Positions 7,601-13,765 are shown, numbered from the stretch's first letter. The stretch is DNA of 18,812 nucleotides from Actinomycetes bacterium (GCA_030425745.1 JAUHZW010000013.1:1-18812); one strand, 5' to 3'. Notes: a model not told the origin generated them from the letters alone. Translations and numbers: made by a program.

Positions 7601-7981
7601 CTACGCCGACCCGGTCACTGCCCGGGTCACCAGCCACGTGATGAGGAATGCGGAGACGCACGCGGCCGGGATGAGCGTGATCGTGATCCAGAAGGCCGGA
7701 CGCCGGACTGCCCACAGGCGGTGGCCCTCCCACGCGAAGCCCGAGAAGGTCGTCAGCGCCCCGCACATGCCGGTGATGAGCAGGACGCGAAGCTCCCCAC
7801 TCGTCGTGACGAGCAGCACGCCAGCGATCGCAGATCCCAGGACGTTGACGACGACGAGCCCCCACGGCACCTCCGGCCACACCGCGACACCCGCGGCACG
7901 CCGGGTGACGGAACGATCGATGACGAAGCGCAGCGGGGCACCGATGGCGCCGCCGATCAGGACGGCCAGGACGAGCGTCAC
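7601..7981 (-). CDS. crcB: Fluoride channel subunit CrcB/Fluc (second of pair)
   Basis: A 126-residue membrane protein with four hydrophobic helices, the size of Fluc monomers. It carries the GGAIGAPLRFVIDRS opening, the PWGLVVVNVLGSAIAG pore helix with its conserved Asn, and ITGMCGALTTFSGF, which contains the TTFS fluoride-track motif. The first Phe of the usual FTTFS is Leu here. Start is GTG at 7981, overlapping the stop of the upstream crcB by 4 bp (GTGA), so the two are translationally coupled. Adjacent crcB pairs are common in Gram-positive bacteria, where the two products may form a heterodimeric dual-topology channel; that assembly is inferred. Confidence 0.92.
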   Translation of the reverse strand: MTLVLAVLIGGAIGAPLRFVIDRSVTRRAAGVAVWPEVPWGLVVVNVLGSAIAGVLLVTTSGELRVLLITGMCGALTTFSGFAWEGHRLWAVRRPAFWITITLIPAACVSAFLITWLVTRAVTGSA

Positions 7982-8388
7982 GCTGTGCTCCCCTCACCGG
8001 TGGAGGATCCGGCGATGCGAGCCCGGGACCACACGGCCAGATGCACCGCGAGCAGACCGCCCAGCAACGTGATCAGCAGGTAGCCGGCGGCGGCGATGAT
8101 CCGCCCGGCGTCGAGCATCAGCCCGAGTTCGAGTGCGAAGGCGGAGAAGGTGGTGAAGCCGCCGAGCACTCCCGTGATGAGGAACGGCCGGAGCCACTCC
8201 GGCCCGGCGGACACGCGTCGAGAAGTGGCGATGATCCCGATGATGAACGCCCCGACGAGGTTCGCCAGCAGTGTGCCCCACGGGAAGCCTCCAGGGACGA
8301 ATGGCGGGAAGGCCTCCTCCAGACCGAAGCGACCGAGCGCCCCGACCGCGCCGCCGAGGGCGATGACGAGGAGGACGGGCACGGTCAC
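7978..8388 (-). CDS. crcB: Fluoride channel subunit CrcB/Fluc (first of pair)
   Basis: A 136-residue four-helix Fluc protein that exports fluoride passively. It has the GGAVGALGRFGLEEAFP opening, PWGTLLANLVGAFIIG with the pore Asn, and ITGVLGGFTTFSAFALE with the complete Phe-box motif, so this copy is closer to consensus than its partner. GTG at 8388 is chosen because the protein then starts right at the first helix (VTVPVLLVIALGG); a longer frame reaches TTG at 8436 but that would run up to the CIRCE operator and lacks family support. A GTG at 8382 is also possible, about nine bases after TTAACT. Divergent from the FmdB-like gene. Confidence 0.92.
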   Translation of the reverse strand: MTVPVLLVIALGGAVGALGRFGLEEAFPPFVPGGFPWGTLLANLVGAFIIGIIATSRRVSAGPEWLRPFLITGVLGGFTTFSAFALELGLMLDAGRIIAAAGYLLITLLGGLLAVHLAVWSRARIAGSSTGEGSTA

Positions 8389-8407
8389 GTAGTTAACCGG
8401 ACCCGGA

Positions 8408-8437
8408 TTGGACGCGGACACACCATCGGGGCACAAT
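8408..8437 (+). promoter_or_regulatory. Candidate vegetative promoter of the FmdB-like gene
   Basis: TTGGAC (8408-8413), 18 bases, then CACAAT (8432-8437). Both hexamers are moderate matches to TTGACA/TATAAT. The predicted start near 8444 falls inside the CIRCE dyad, which is how HrcA usually represses. Assignment is by position and spacing only. Confidence 0.4.
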
Positions 8438-8463
8438 TAGCACTCGACAACTGCGAGTGCCAG
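8437..8463 (+). promoter_or_regulatory. CIRCE element (HrcA operator) upstream of the FmdB-like gene
   Basis: TTAGCACTC (8437-8445), nine-base spacer, GAGTGCCAG (8455-8463). The consensus CIRCE is TTAGCACTC-N9-GAGTGCTAA, so the left arm is perfect and the right arm has 7 of 9 bases, a total of 16 of 18 with the exact spacer length. It lies 26 bases before the GTG at 8490 and overlaps the expected transcription start. HrcA binding here would repress the gene at normal temperature and release it on heat shock. It also sits upstream of the divergent crcB gene, but outside its likely promoter. Confidence 0.85.
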
Positions 8464-8489
8464 CGCCTCGCATGCCCGATGGAGGACAC

Positions 8490-8876
8490 GTGCCCACCTA
8501 CGAGTACGCCTGCTCGACCTGCGACGCCACGCACGAGGTGCAGCAGAAGATGACCGATCCCACCCTCACCGAGTGCCCGGTGTGCGGCAAGGACACGGTG
8601 CGCAAGCTCTTCTCCGGGGTCGGTGTCCACTTCAAGGGCTCGGGCTTCTACCGCACCGACTCCCGCACCAACGGCGGCTCCGGCTCGTCGTCGAGTGGGT
8701 CCGGCTCCTCCAGCAGCTCATCCTCCAGCAGCTCGTCCAGCGGCTCGTCCGGCAGTTCGTCGAGCGGATCGTCCGGCAGCTCGTCGAGCGGATCGTCCGG
8801 CAACTCGTCGAGCGGATCGTCCGGCTCCGGTTCATCCTCCGGGTCGAAGACCTCGACGGGCTCCTCGACCTCCTGA
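8490..8876 (+). CDS. FmdB-family zinc-ribbon protein with Ser/Gly-rich tail
   Basis: A 128-residue protein. Residues 1-45 form the FmdB/CxxC zinc ribbon: PTYEYACSTC with Cys8 and Cys11, and CPVC with Cys29 and Cys32, followed by the usual KLFSGVGVHFKGSGFYRTD ending. From about residue 62 on it is almost only Ser and Gly with a few Asn, Lys and Thr, an unstructured tail coded by 24-bp tandem repeats. GTG at 8490 is chosen because family members begin M-P-T-Y-E-Y and GGAGG (8481-8485) lies just upstream; a longer frame would start at 8457 within the CIRCE site. The molecular role of this family is not established; the original FmdB was proposed as a regulator. The operator suggests heat-shock control. 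Confidence 0.88.
   Translation: MPTYEYACSTCDATHEVQQKMTDPTLTECPVCGKDTVRKLFSGVGVHFKGSGFYRTDSRTNGGSGSSSSGSGSSSSSSSSSSSSGSSGSSSSGSSGSSSSGSSGNSSSGSSGSGSSSGSKTSTGSSTS
8751..8822 (+). repeat. Three 24-bp tandem repeats coding Gly-Ser8 units
   Basis: Units at 8751-8774, 8775-8798 and 8799-8822 differ only at one or two positions (GGCAGT, GGCAGC, GGCAAC at the start) and each encodes GSSSSGSS or GNSSSGSS. They lie inside the tail of the FmdB-like protein and extend less exact Ser/Gly repeats upstream. Copy number could vary by slippage without breaking the frame. Confidence 0.9.
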
Positions 8877-8928
8877 TCGATCAGCCGAGCCTGTGGACAA
8901 CCGTTCGACCGACCCGGGGCCGATGACC

Positions 8929-8959
8929 TAGCGTCGCGAGGGTGTCCCGTCCTCGCGAC
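8929..8959 (+). promoter_or_regulatory. -10 box of the SAF-domain gene with overlapping 27-bp dyad
   Basis: TAGCGT (8929-8934) is seven bases before the GTG at 8942, the leaderless geometry. A perfect inverted repeat, GTCGCGAGG (8933-8941) and CCTCGCGAC (8951-8959), begins in the -10 box and has the start codon as the first three bases of its 9-base loop. If transcription begins at the GTG, the left arm is not in the RNA, so the symmetry would act at DNA level as an operator. No regulator is identified. Confidence 0.45.
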
Positions 8960-9403
8960 CCCCGCGCTCTCCTGCGGCGTGCTCGGTCGCGGTATCGGCG
9001 TCCGATCGCGGCCGTGCTGGCCGGCCTTGCGGTGATCGTTGCGGTCAGCGCGATGCGCCCCAGCACCCCCGGGATCACCACCGAGGGGCCGGGCCCGGTT
9101 CCCGTGAGCCGGCCCGGCGATGTGACCGTTCCAGTGCCGCTCGTGGCCGGGGGTGGCACGGTGTCGTCCGGCGATGTCGTCGACCTCGTGGCGGTTGACG
9201 AGCTCGGAGAGGCGCGGATCATCGCCAACCGCGTCACGGTCACCGAACCCGCGGGGTCAGCCGGTTACTCATCGCAGGCCGTCGTCCTGATCACCATGCA
9301 GCAGCAGGACGCCCTCGCCGTCACCGCAGCGGCCCGGCGCGGCCCCCTGTCCGTCCTCATCCATCCGGACGCCGACAGTCGGAACTCGCTCACGCAGCAG
9401 TAG
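8942..9403 (+). CDS. SAF-domain membrane protein, CpaB/RcpC-like
   Basis: A 153-residue protein with a basic N-terminus (residues 1-20, many Arg), one membrane helix at about 21-38, and an exported part. The segment VPVPLVAGGGTVSSGDVVDLVAVDELGEARIIANRVTVTEPA resembles the SAF and RcpC region of Flp pilus assembly proteins CpaB/RcpC. No other pilus genes are near, and similar short orphan proteins often accompany fmdB and mscL in actinobacteria, so a pilus role is not implied. GTG at 8942 follows TAGCGT by seven bases, and no Shine-Dalgarno is present. Function unknown; membership in the SAF/CpaB group is moderately sure. Confidence 0.7.
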   Translation: MSRPRDPRALLRRARSRYRRPIAAVLAGLAVIVAVSAMRPSTPGITTEGPGPVPVSRPGDVTVPVPLVAGGGTVSSGDVVDLVAVDELGEARIIANRVTVTEPAGSAGYSSQAVVLITMQQQDALAVTAAARRGPLSVLIHPDADSRNSLTQQ

Positions 9404-9414
9404 ACAGCCCGCAG

Positions 9415-9454
9415 TAGATTCGGGGCCGTAGGGCGGCTGCCGCCCGGACGGAGG
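9415..9454 (+). promoter_or_regulatory. mscL leader: -10 box, GC-rich hairpin and ribosome binding site
   Basis: TAGATT (9415-9420) is a candidate -10 box. A strong palindrome, GGGCGGC-T-GCCGCCC (9431-9445), follows in the leader. The Shine-Dalgarno GGAGG (9450-9454) begins only four bases after it and is seven bases from the ATG at 9462. The hairpin is close enough to influence ribosome access. Confidence 0.45.
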
Positions 9455-9461
9455 CCATCGC

Positions 9462-9704
9462 ATGATCAAGGGATTCCGCGACTTCATCGTCCGCGGCAAC
9501 GTGATCGACCTCGGGGCCCTGGTCAGCGCCTTCATCACGTTCTTCGTGACGATGGTGGTGCTGTACTTCGTGTTCGTGGCGCCCATGAACGCATGGCGCA
9601 AGCACCGCGAGGAGGAGCACGAGGAGGAGCCGGCGGGCCCGACGGACACCGAACTGCTCACCGAGATCCGCGACCTGCTCCGGGCCCAGCAGACCAAGGA
9701 CTGA
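9462..9704 (+). CDS. mscL: Internally shortened MscL-like mechanosensitive channel protein
   Basis: An 80-residue protein whose two ends are clearly MscL. Residues 1-17 (MIKGFRDFIVRGNVIDL) match the N-terminal amphipathic helix and start of TM1, and the end (TDTELLTEIRDLLRAQQ, 61-77) matches the C-terminal cytoplasmic bundle. Between them only one membrane helix remains (about 19-41, ALVSAFITFFVTMVVLYFVFVAPMNAW), which aligns with TM2 and its following PxN segment. The pore-lining rest of TM1 and the whole periplasmic loop, about 50 residues in the usual 120-150-residue protein, are missing without loss of frame. A good Shine-Dalgarno (GGAGG, seven bases away) suggests it is still translated. 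It may be a degraded channel, an altered channel or a regulator; the normal gating mechanism cannot operate unchanged. Confidence 0.85.
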   Translation: MIKGFRDFIVRGNVIDLGALVSAFITFFVTMVVLYFVFVAPMNAWRKHREEEHEEEPAGPTDTELLTEIRDLLRAQQTKD

Positions 9705-9715
9705 CGACCGGACAG

Positions 9716-9772
9716 CCGAGTGGTCACTACCCGTCCGAGTGGTCACTGGCCGTCCGAGTGGTCACGGGCCGC
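9716..9772. repeat. Three 19-bp tandem direct repeats
   Basis: Units at 9716-9734, 9735-9753 and 9754-9772 share CCGAGTGGTCAC and differ in the last seven bases (TACCCGT, TGGCCGT, GGGCCGC). They lie between the convergent stop codons of mscL and the aminotransferase gene. There is no coding reading for them. They may be a small minisatellite or iterated binding sites. Confidence 0.9.
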
Positions 9773-9778
9773 AACGGA

Positions 9779-11143
9779 CTACGAGCCGTGATGCGGCGGC
9801 ACCTCCGCCAGCAGGCGCGCGTCAGAACTGCCGAAGCCTCCTGCCTCGTCGGACGTGATGTCCGGCAGGAGTGGCACTGACCCCGAACTGCGGGCATCTC
9901 GGACCGACCCCACCGCGGTGAGGGACTCGTCGATCGCCCGCCCCAGGCTCATCAGCTCGTCTCGGGTCGTGACGAAGGACGGGGAGATCTGCAGCGAGCC
10001 GTCGGCCAGGGCCCGGGTCAGGAAGCCCCGCTCGCGCAGGGCGGCGAGCAGCTCCGGCATCGACGACGAGACCGCGAGGACCTCGGGGGTGAGCGTCACC
10101 GCCGCCAACAGGCCGACGCCGCTGCGCACCTCTCGCACCCACGAGTGATCACGCAGATCGACGAGTGCAGCCGTCAGTGCCAGTTCCAGCGAGGACACAT
10201 GCTCGACGAGCGACTCCTGCTCGATCAGGTCGAGATTCACCATGGCGGCAGCCGCAGCGCCGGCGTGGCCGGAGTAGGTGTATCCGTGGCGCCACAGGTG
10301 ACCGCCGTGCTTCCAGAACGGCTCAGCGACCCGTTCTCCGACCAGCACGGCACCCATCGGCACGTAGCCGGACGTCAGACCCTTGGCGGTCAGGACGAGA
10401 TCCGGATCCAGTCCCGCCGAGGCGAACCACTGGCCCGTCCGGCCGAATCCGGTGCTGACCTCATCAGCGATGAACTCAACGCCGCGCTCCCGGCAGATCT
10501 CGCGCACCCTCGCCAGATAGCCGGGGGGCGGCGGGTAGACGCCACCGGCGCCGATGACCGGCTCGCAGTAGAACGCAGCGACGCGATCCGCGCCGATCTC
10601 GTCGATGGTCGCTGCGAGCGCCTCGGCGTCATCCCACGGCACGTTGACAATGCCCGGTTCCAGCGGGCCGTACCCCTGACGGTTCGCTGGAATGCCCGCC
10701 AGCGACGTGCCGCCGAAGTGCATCCCGTGGTACGCCCGGTCGCGAGTGATGACCACCGTGCGCTCCGGCTGGCCGACCACCTGCCAGTAGTGGCGAACCA
10801 GTTTGAACGCGGTGTCCACGCTGTCGCTGCCGCCGCTGGTGAAGAAGACCTTGGCATCGGGCATGGGGGCGATCCCCGCGATGCGATCGGCAAGGTCCAT
10901 GGTCACCGGCGTCGCGAGGTCGCCGAACGAGGAGTACGACGCCAGCGACGTGAGCTGGCGGGCGACGGCATCGGCGATCTCGGCGCGACCGTGCCCGACG
11001 TTGCAGTACCAGAGCCCAGCGGTCACGTCGTAGAAGTCACGGCCATCGACGCTGCGCACCCAGGCGCCGTCACCCGACTCCAGCAGGAGCTCATGGCCGC
11101 TGACGGCCGACATGTCCGCGAAGGGATGCCAGAAGGAGGTCAT
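9779..11143 (-). CDS. Class III PLP-dependent aminotransferase (omega-amino acid:pyruvate type)
   Basis: A 454-residue fold-type I transaminase. The N-terminal WHPFADM segment, FTSGGSDSVDTAFKLVRHYW and RDRAYHGMHFGGTSLAG place it with omega-amino acid/pyruvate and taurine-type aminotransferases. The acidic motif FIADEVSTGFGRTGQWFA holds the Asp that contacts the PLP ring nitrogen, and Lys254 in LTAKGLTSGYVPMGAV is the Schiff-base lysine. It moves an amino group between a terminal amine donor and a keto acid; the exact substrate cannot be read. The last 35 or so residues (from GSVRDARSSGS) look like a non-family tail. ATG at 11143 is chosen because TACAGT sits seven bases before it; a GTG at 11152 would overlap that -10 box. 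Divergent from the reductase gene at 11189. Confidence 0.92.
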   Translation of the reverse strand: MTSFWHPFADMSAVSGHELLLESGDGAWVRSVDGRDFYDVTAGLWYCNVGHGRAEIADAVARQLTSLASYSSFGDLATPVTMDLADRIAGIAPMPDAKVFFTSGGSDSVDTAFKLVRHYWQVVGQPERTVVITRDRAYHGMHFGGTSLAGIPANRQGYGPLEPGIVNVPWDDAEALAATIDEIGADRVAAFYCEPVIGAGGVYPPPPGYLARVREICRERGVEFIADEVSTGFGRTGQWFASAGLDPDLVLTAKGLTSGYVPMGAVLVGERVAEPFWKHGGHLWRHGYTYSGHAGAAAAAMVNLDLIEQESLVEHVSSLELALTAALVDLRDHSWVREVRSGVGLLAAVTLTPEVLAVSSSMPELLAALRERGFLTRALADGSLQISPSFVTTRDELMSLGRAIDESLTAVGSVRDARSSGSVPLLPDITSDEAGGFGSSDARLLAEVPPHHGS

Positions 11144-11150
11144 GGCGAGC

Positions 11151-11156
11151 ACTGTA
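11151..11156 (-). promoter_or_regulatory. -10 box of the aminotransferase gene, leaderless arrangement
   Basis: TACAGT on the minus strand lies seven bases before the ATG at 11143. With TAGCGT for the opposite gene at 11176-11181, the two -10 boxes are back to back with only 19 bases between them, so each promoter's -35 region covers the other's -10. Confidence 0.5.
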
Positions 11157-11175
11157 GGACGAGACGGGTATTGGG

Positions 11176-11181
11176 TAGCGT
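11176..11181 (+). promoter_or_regulatory. -10 box of the saccharopine-dehydrogenase-like gene, leaderless arrangement
   Basis: TAGCGT lies seven bases before the ATG at 11189, with no Shine-Dalgarno in between. The same hexamer serves the genes starting at 5347, 8942 and 14204. Confidence 0.55.
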
Positions 11182-11188
11182 CCAGTCC

Positions 11189-12316
11189 ATGACAGGGCGC
11201 GTGATCTGCTTCGGCGCGACCGGCTACACCGGCCGGCTCACCGCTGAGGTGATGGTGCGCGCCGGCATGGCACCGGTCCTCGCCGGGCGCTCTCCGGAGG
11301 CTCTGGCGGCGCTGACCGGTGACCTCGCAGGCCTCGGCCCCATCGACCTGCCCGCGACGTGGCAGGTGGCCGACGCCTCAGATCCCGACAGCGTCCGCGC
11401 ACTGGTCACCTCGCCGGACGATGTGCTCGTCACGACCGTCGGCCCGTTCGCCCGACTCGGACGACCCGCGGTCGACGCCGCCATCAACGCGGGGGCCGGC
11501 TACGTCGACTCCACGGGCGAGCCCGCGTTCCTGCGTGAGGTCTTCGAGGACGACGGGCCGCGGGCCGCGGCGACCGGTGCACGGCTCCTTCCGGCGTTCG
11601 GCTACGACTACGTGCCCGGCAACCTCGCCGGCGCGCTGGCCATCGAGGACGCGCAGGCCGCGGGCCGCGCACCCACCGTCGTCGAGATCGGCTACTTCGT
11701 CCGGGGCGGCATGGGCATGAGTTCAGGAACCCGGGCGAGCGTGGCCGGGATGCTCGACGCGCCCGTGTTCTCCCGACGCAACGGCGTGCTGACCGGTCAG
11801 GCCGGCTCGGTGATCAGCTTCGACGTCAACGGCAAACAGCGCGACGCACTCCCGGTCGGCGGGAGCGAGCACTTCACCCTCCCCCGCTTCGATCCACAGG
11901 TGCGCGATGTGAGCGTCGGGCTCGGATGGGCCGGGCGCTGGACCAAGGCCGCCCACGGGATCGGGACGGTGATGTCCACGGCCTCTCGAGTGCCGGGCGT
12001 CGGTGCCGCGCTCCGTGCCGGCACGGGCCGAGTCATCCCCGACGAGACGGGCACCGGGCCCTCCGCCGAGGACCGCGCCAAGGCTCGCACCCTCGTCGTC
12101 GCCCGCACGAAGGACGGAGTGGGGCGCGAACTGTCCCGGGCTGTCGTCGAGGGGCCGGGGCCCTACGACCTCACCGCCGAGCTCCTCGCCTGGGCCGCAG
12201 CCATGCTGGTCACCGGACAGGCCAGGGGGGCCGGAACACTCGGACCCGTCGACGCCTTCGGTCTCCACGCCCTGGTCGATGGCTGCGCCCGCATGGGGCT
12301 GGCCCGTGTCGAGTAG
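11189..12316 (+). CDS. Saccharopine dehydrogenase-like NAD(P)-binding reductase
   Basis: A 375-residue protein with an N-terminal Rossmann fold. The glycine motif is GATGYTG at residues 9-15, followed by LAGRSPEAL, a typical NADP-binding second strand, and TTVGPFARLGRPAVDAAINAGAGYVDSTGEPAFL, the most conserved stretch of the saccharopine dehydrogenase-like and trans-acting enoyl reductase family. The LLPAFGYDYVPGNLAGALA segment is also typical. It probably reduces or oxidises a small substrate with NAD(P)H; saccharopine itself is unlikely in this family branch. ATG at 11189 follows TAGCGT by seven bases. It overlaps the next gene by 11 bp in another frame, so the two are probably one operon. 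Confidence 0.88.
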   Translation: MTGRVICFGATGYTGRLTAEVMVRAGMAPVLAGRSPEALAALTGDLAGLGPIDLPATWQVADASDPDSVRALVTSPDDVLVTTVGPFARLGRPAVDAAINAGAGYVDSTGEPAFLREVFEDDGPRAAATGARLLPAFGYDYVPGNLAGALAIEDAQAAGRAPTVVEIGYFVRGGMGMSSGTRASVAGMLDAPVFSRRNGVLTGQAGSVISFDVNGKQRDALPVGGSEHFTLPRFDPQVRDVSVGLGWAGRWTKAAHGIGTVMSTASRVPGVGAALRAGTGRVIPDETGTGPSAEDRAKARTLVVARTKDGVGRELSRAVVEGPGPYDLTAELLAWAAAMLVTGQARGAGTLGPVDAFGLHALVDGCARMGLARVE

Positions 12317-13199
12317 CACGACCATCGAGCAGCTCACCGTCCTCGAGGAGGACGAGTGGCTGCCTCGCGCGCAGGCCCACCGGGATCAGGTGACGCCGCT
12401 CATCGAGGAACGCCTCACCCGCCGCGAACGCGGCCAGAAGAACGCCGTCGAGGACTTCCTCTTCGAGTACTACCCGTACTCCCCCAACAAGCTTGCGACG
12501 TGGCACGCCGGGACCGGCTTCGCCCTGACCGGCTCCAGGGCCAAGGACTACCTGAGTCTGACCGGCTACCGGGAGGTCGACGGGCTGGTCATGCTCGATC
12601 CGGCATGGCTCGACGCGCGACGTGCCCGACTCGACACCACGGTCCGCATCCTCCGCGGCACGGCGGGCCGCCCGCCGGGCATCGGGTGCTTCGCCCTGCA
12701 CGAGTGGGCCATGACCTACCGCCTCACCCAGGACGAGGTGCGGCACACCTATCTGCCGCTGCGCCTCTCCCCGGACGAGATCGCCGCGACGGTCGATGAG
12801 ATCGGCCTGCGCTGCACGCACATCGACGCCTTCCGGTTCTTCACCCCGGATGCCGTCCCGCTCAATGCGACGACCCCGACCCGCGACGCTCAACCAGAGA
12901 ACGAGCAGCCCGGCTGCCTGCATGCCGCGATGGACCTCTACAAGTATGCGTTCTGGCACTCGCCCTTCGTGCCGTCCGACCTCGTCCTCGCGTGCTTCCG
13001 CAATGCGGCCCTCGCCCGCGAGCTCGACATGCGCGCCTCGCCCTACGACGTCACCCCGTTCGGTCTGGCGCCCATCAGGGTCGAGACGCCGGACGGGCGA
13101 CGTGAATACGCCGACGAGCAGCGCCGGATGATGGAGCGGACCGCCCCTCTGCGCGCCCGACTGCTGGGAGCCTTGGAGGCTCTGGCCCGAGGGGACTGA
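12306..13199 (+). CDS. Conserved actinobacterial protein annotated as 3-methyladenine DNA glycosylase
   Basis: A 297-residue soluble protein. The segment ERRxRGQKNAVEDFLFEYYPYSPNKLATWHAGTGFAL and the later FRFFTPDAVPLNATTPTRD, QPGCLHAAMDLYKYAFWHSPFVPSDLVLACFRNA and LREFDMRASPYDV-like (here LARELDMRASPYDVTPFG) segments recur in actinobacterial proteins that carry the name 3-methyladenine DNA glycosylase. I cannot see the helix-hairpin-helix or other known glycosylase catalytic motif, so the enzymatic label is by family name only. The GTG at 12306 lies inside the end of the reductase gene (11-bp overlap), implying translational coupling. The C-terminus (RRMMERTAPLRARLLGALEAL) is helical. Confidence 0.75.
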   Translation: MSSSTTIEQLTVLEEDEWLPRAQAHRDQVTPLIEERLTRRERGQKNAVEDFLFEYYPYSPNKLATWHAGTGFALTGSRAKDYLSLTGYREVDGLVMLDPAWLDARRARLDTTVRILRGTAGRPPGIGCFALHEWAMTYRLTQDEVRHTYLPLRLSPDEIAATVDEIGLRCTHIDAFRFFTPDAVPLNATTPTRDAQPENEQPGCLHAAMDLYKYAFWHSPFVPSDLVLACFRNAALARELDMRASPYDVTPFGLAPIRVETPDGRREYADEQRRMMERTAPLRARLLGALEALARGD

Positions 13200-13203
13200 C
13201 CCC

Positions 13204-13264
13204 GATGCTGCGGCAGTCGGGGCGCATTTCGGCCGCCCGGTCACGCCACGACTGCCGCAGCATC
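13204..13264. terminator. Perfect 16-bp inverted repeat at the convergent junction before doxX
   Basis: GATGCTGCGGCAGTCG at 13204-13219 is the exact reverse complement of 13249-13264, with a 29-base loop that itself contains GGGC/GCCC. It begins four bases after the stop codon of the glycosylase-like gene. The rest of the 158-bp gap holds a 6-bp stem (GTTCGT 13291-13296, ACGAAC 13308-13313) and GTGCC/GGCAC (13333-13337, 13354-13358) around GGCCCGGGCC, the last next to the doxX stop. None has a T-run. A bidirectional terminator is likely; a dispersed repeat is possible. Confidence 0.55.
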
Positions 13265-13357
13265 GAGGCGCGTGCCGCCAGGAGGTCGTCGTTCGTAGAC
13301 ACGAGACACGAACCGTGCTCAACCCGCGCCCGGTGCCGAGGCCCGGGCCACCTGGCA

Positions 13358-13729
13358 CTACAGCGGAGCGAAGAGGAAGCGACCCACGGCGACGAGCAGC
13401 AGCAGAGCGAACAGCACCGCGGTGAAGCCCATCTGCCCGTTCTCACCGCGGGCCATGTGCCGCAGGAAAGCCAAGACCATGATCACGGCCAGCCCCAGAG
13501 CCGCCACGGGGACGAGGATCGGGAGCACACCCAGGGCCGCGGGCAGGATCAGCCCGAGCGCACCGAGGATCTCCAGTGCGCCGATGATCCGTACAGTGTT
13601 CGGTGAGTAGTCCTCCACCCACGGCATCCGCTGCGCGAGGGTGTCGTAGGACTGGAAGGCCTTGACTGCGCCCGCGAGCAGGAAGATGACCGCCAGGACG
13701 AGCTGCAGGAACCACAGCAGGATGGACAC
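13358..13729 (-). CDS. DoxX-like small membrane protein
   Basis: A 123-residue integral membrane protein with four hydrophobic helices (about residues 3-20, 46-64, 67-90 and 100-120). The LAGAVKAFQ segment after helix 1, the IGALEILGALGLILP segment and the final helix match the DoxX-like family (PF13564). Family members are linked to redox and membrane stress in some bacteria, but no activity can be assigned here. GTG at 13729 has GGAGG five bases upstream (13735-13739 on the plus strand), and TAGAGT (13760-13765) is a likely -10 box, so this message has a short leader of about 24 bases, unlike most of its neighbours. Confidence 0.82.
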   Translation of the reverse strand: MSILLWFLQLVLAVIFLLAGAVKAFQSYDTLAQRMPWVEDYSPNTVRIIGALEILGALGLILPAALGVLPILVPVAALGLAVIMVLAFLRHMARGENGQMGFTAVLFALLLLVAVGRFLFAPL

Positions 13730-13759
13730 GGGCGCCTCCGGGATCGACGGTACGTCTCG

Positions 13760-13765
13760 ACTCTA
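13760..13765 (-). promoter_or_regulatory. -10 box of the DoxX-like gene
   Basis: TAGAGT on the minus strand would start transcription near 13753, leaving a leader of about 24 bases that contains the GGAGG ribosome binding site. Identified by sequence and position only. Confidence 0.4.

Noticed and set aside
8389..8436. Possible fluoride riboswitch before the crcB pair (GATGGTGTGTCC on the minus strand)
   Set aside because: The GATGG core is present, but the flanking stem, the pseudoknot partner and the closing CTGATG-like segment of the crcB motif are missing.
8892..8900. DnaA box TTGTCCACA on the minus strand
   Set aside because: A single perfect actinobacterial-type box with no cluster of boxes, no AT-rich region and no dnaA/dnaN/parAB genes nearby; not an origin.
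10145..11188. Long open frame on the plus strand running into the reductase gene
   Set aside because: It is the antisense of the aminotransferase; the reductase family start is at 11189, where the promoter box also points.
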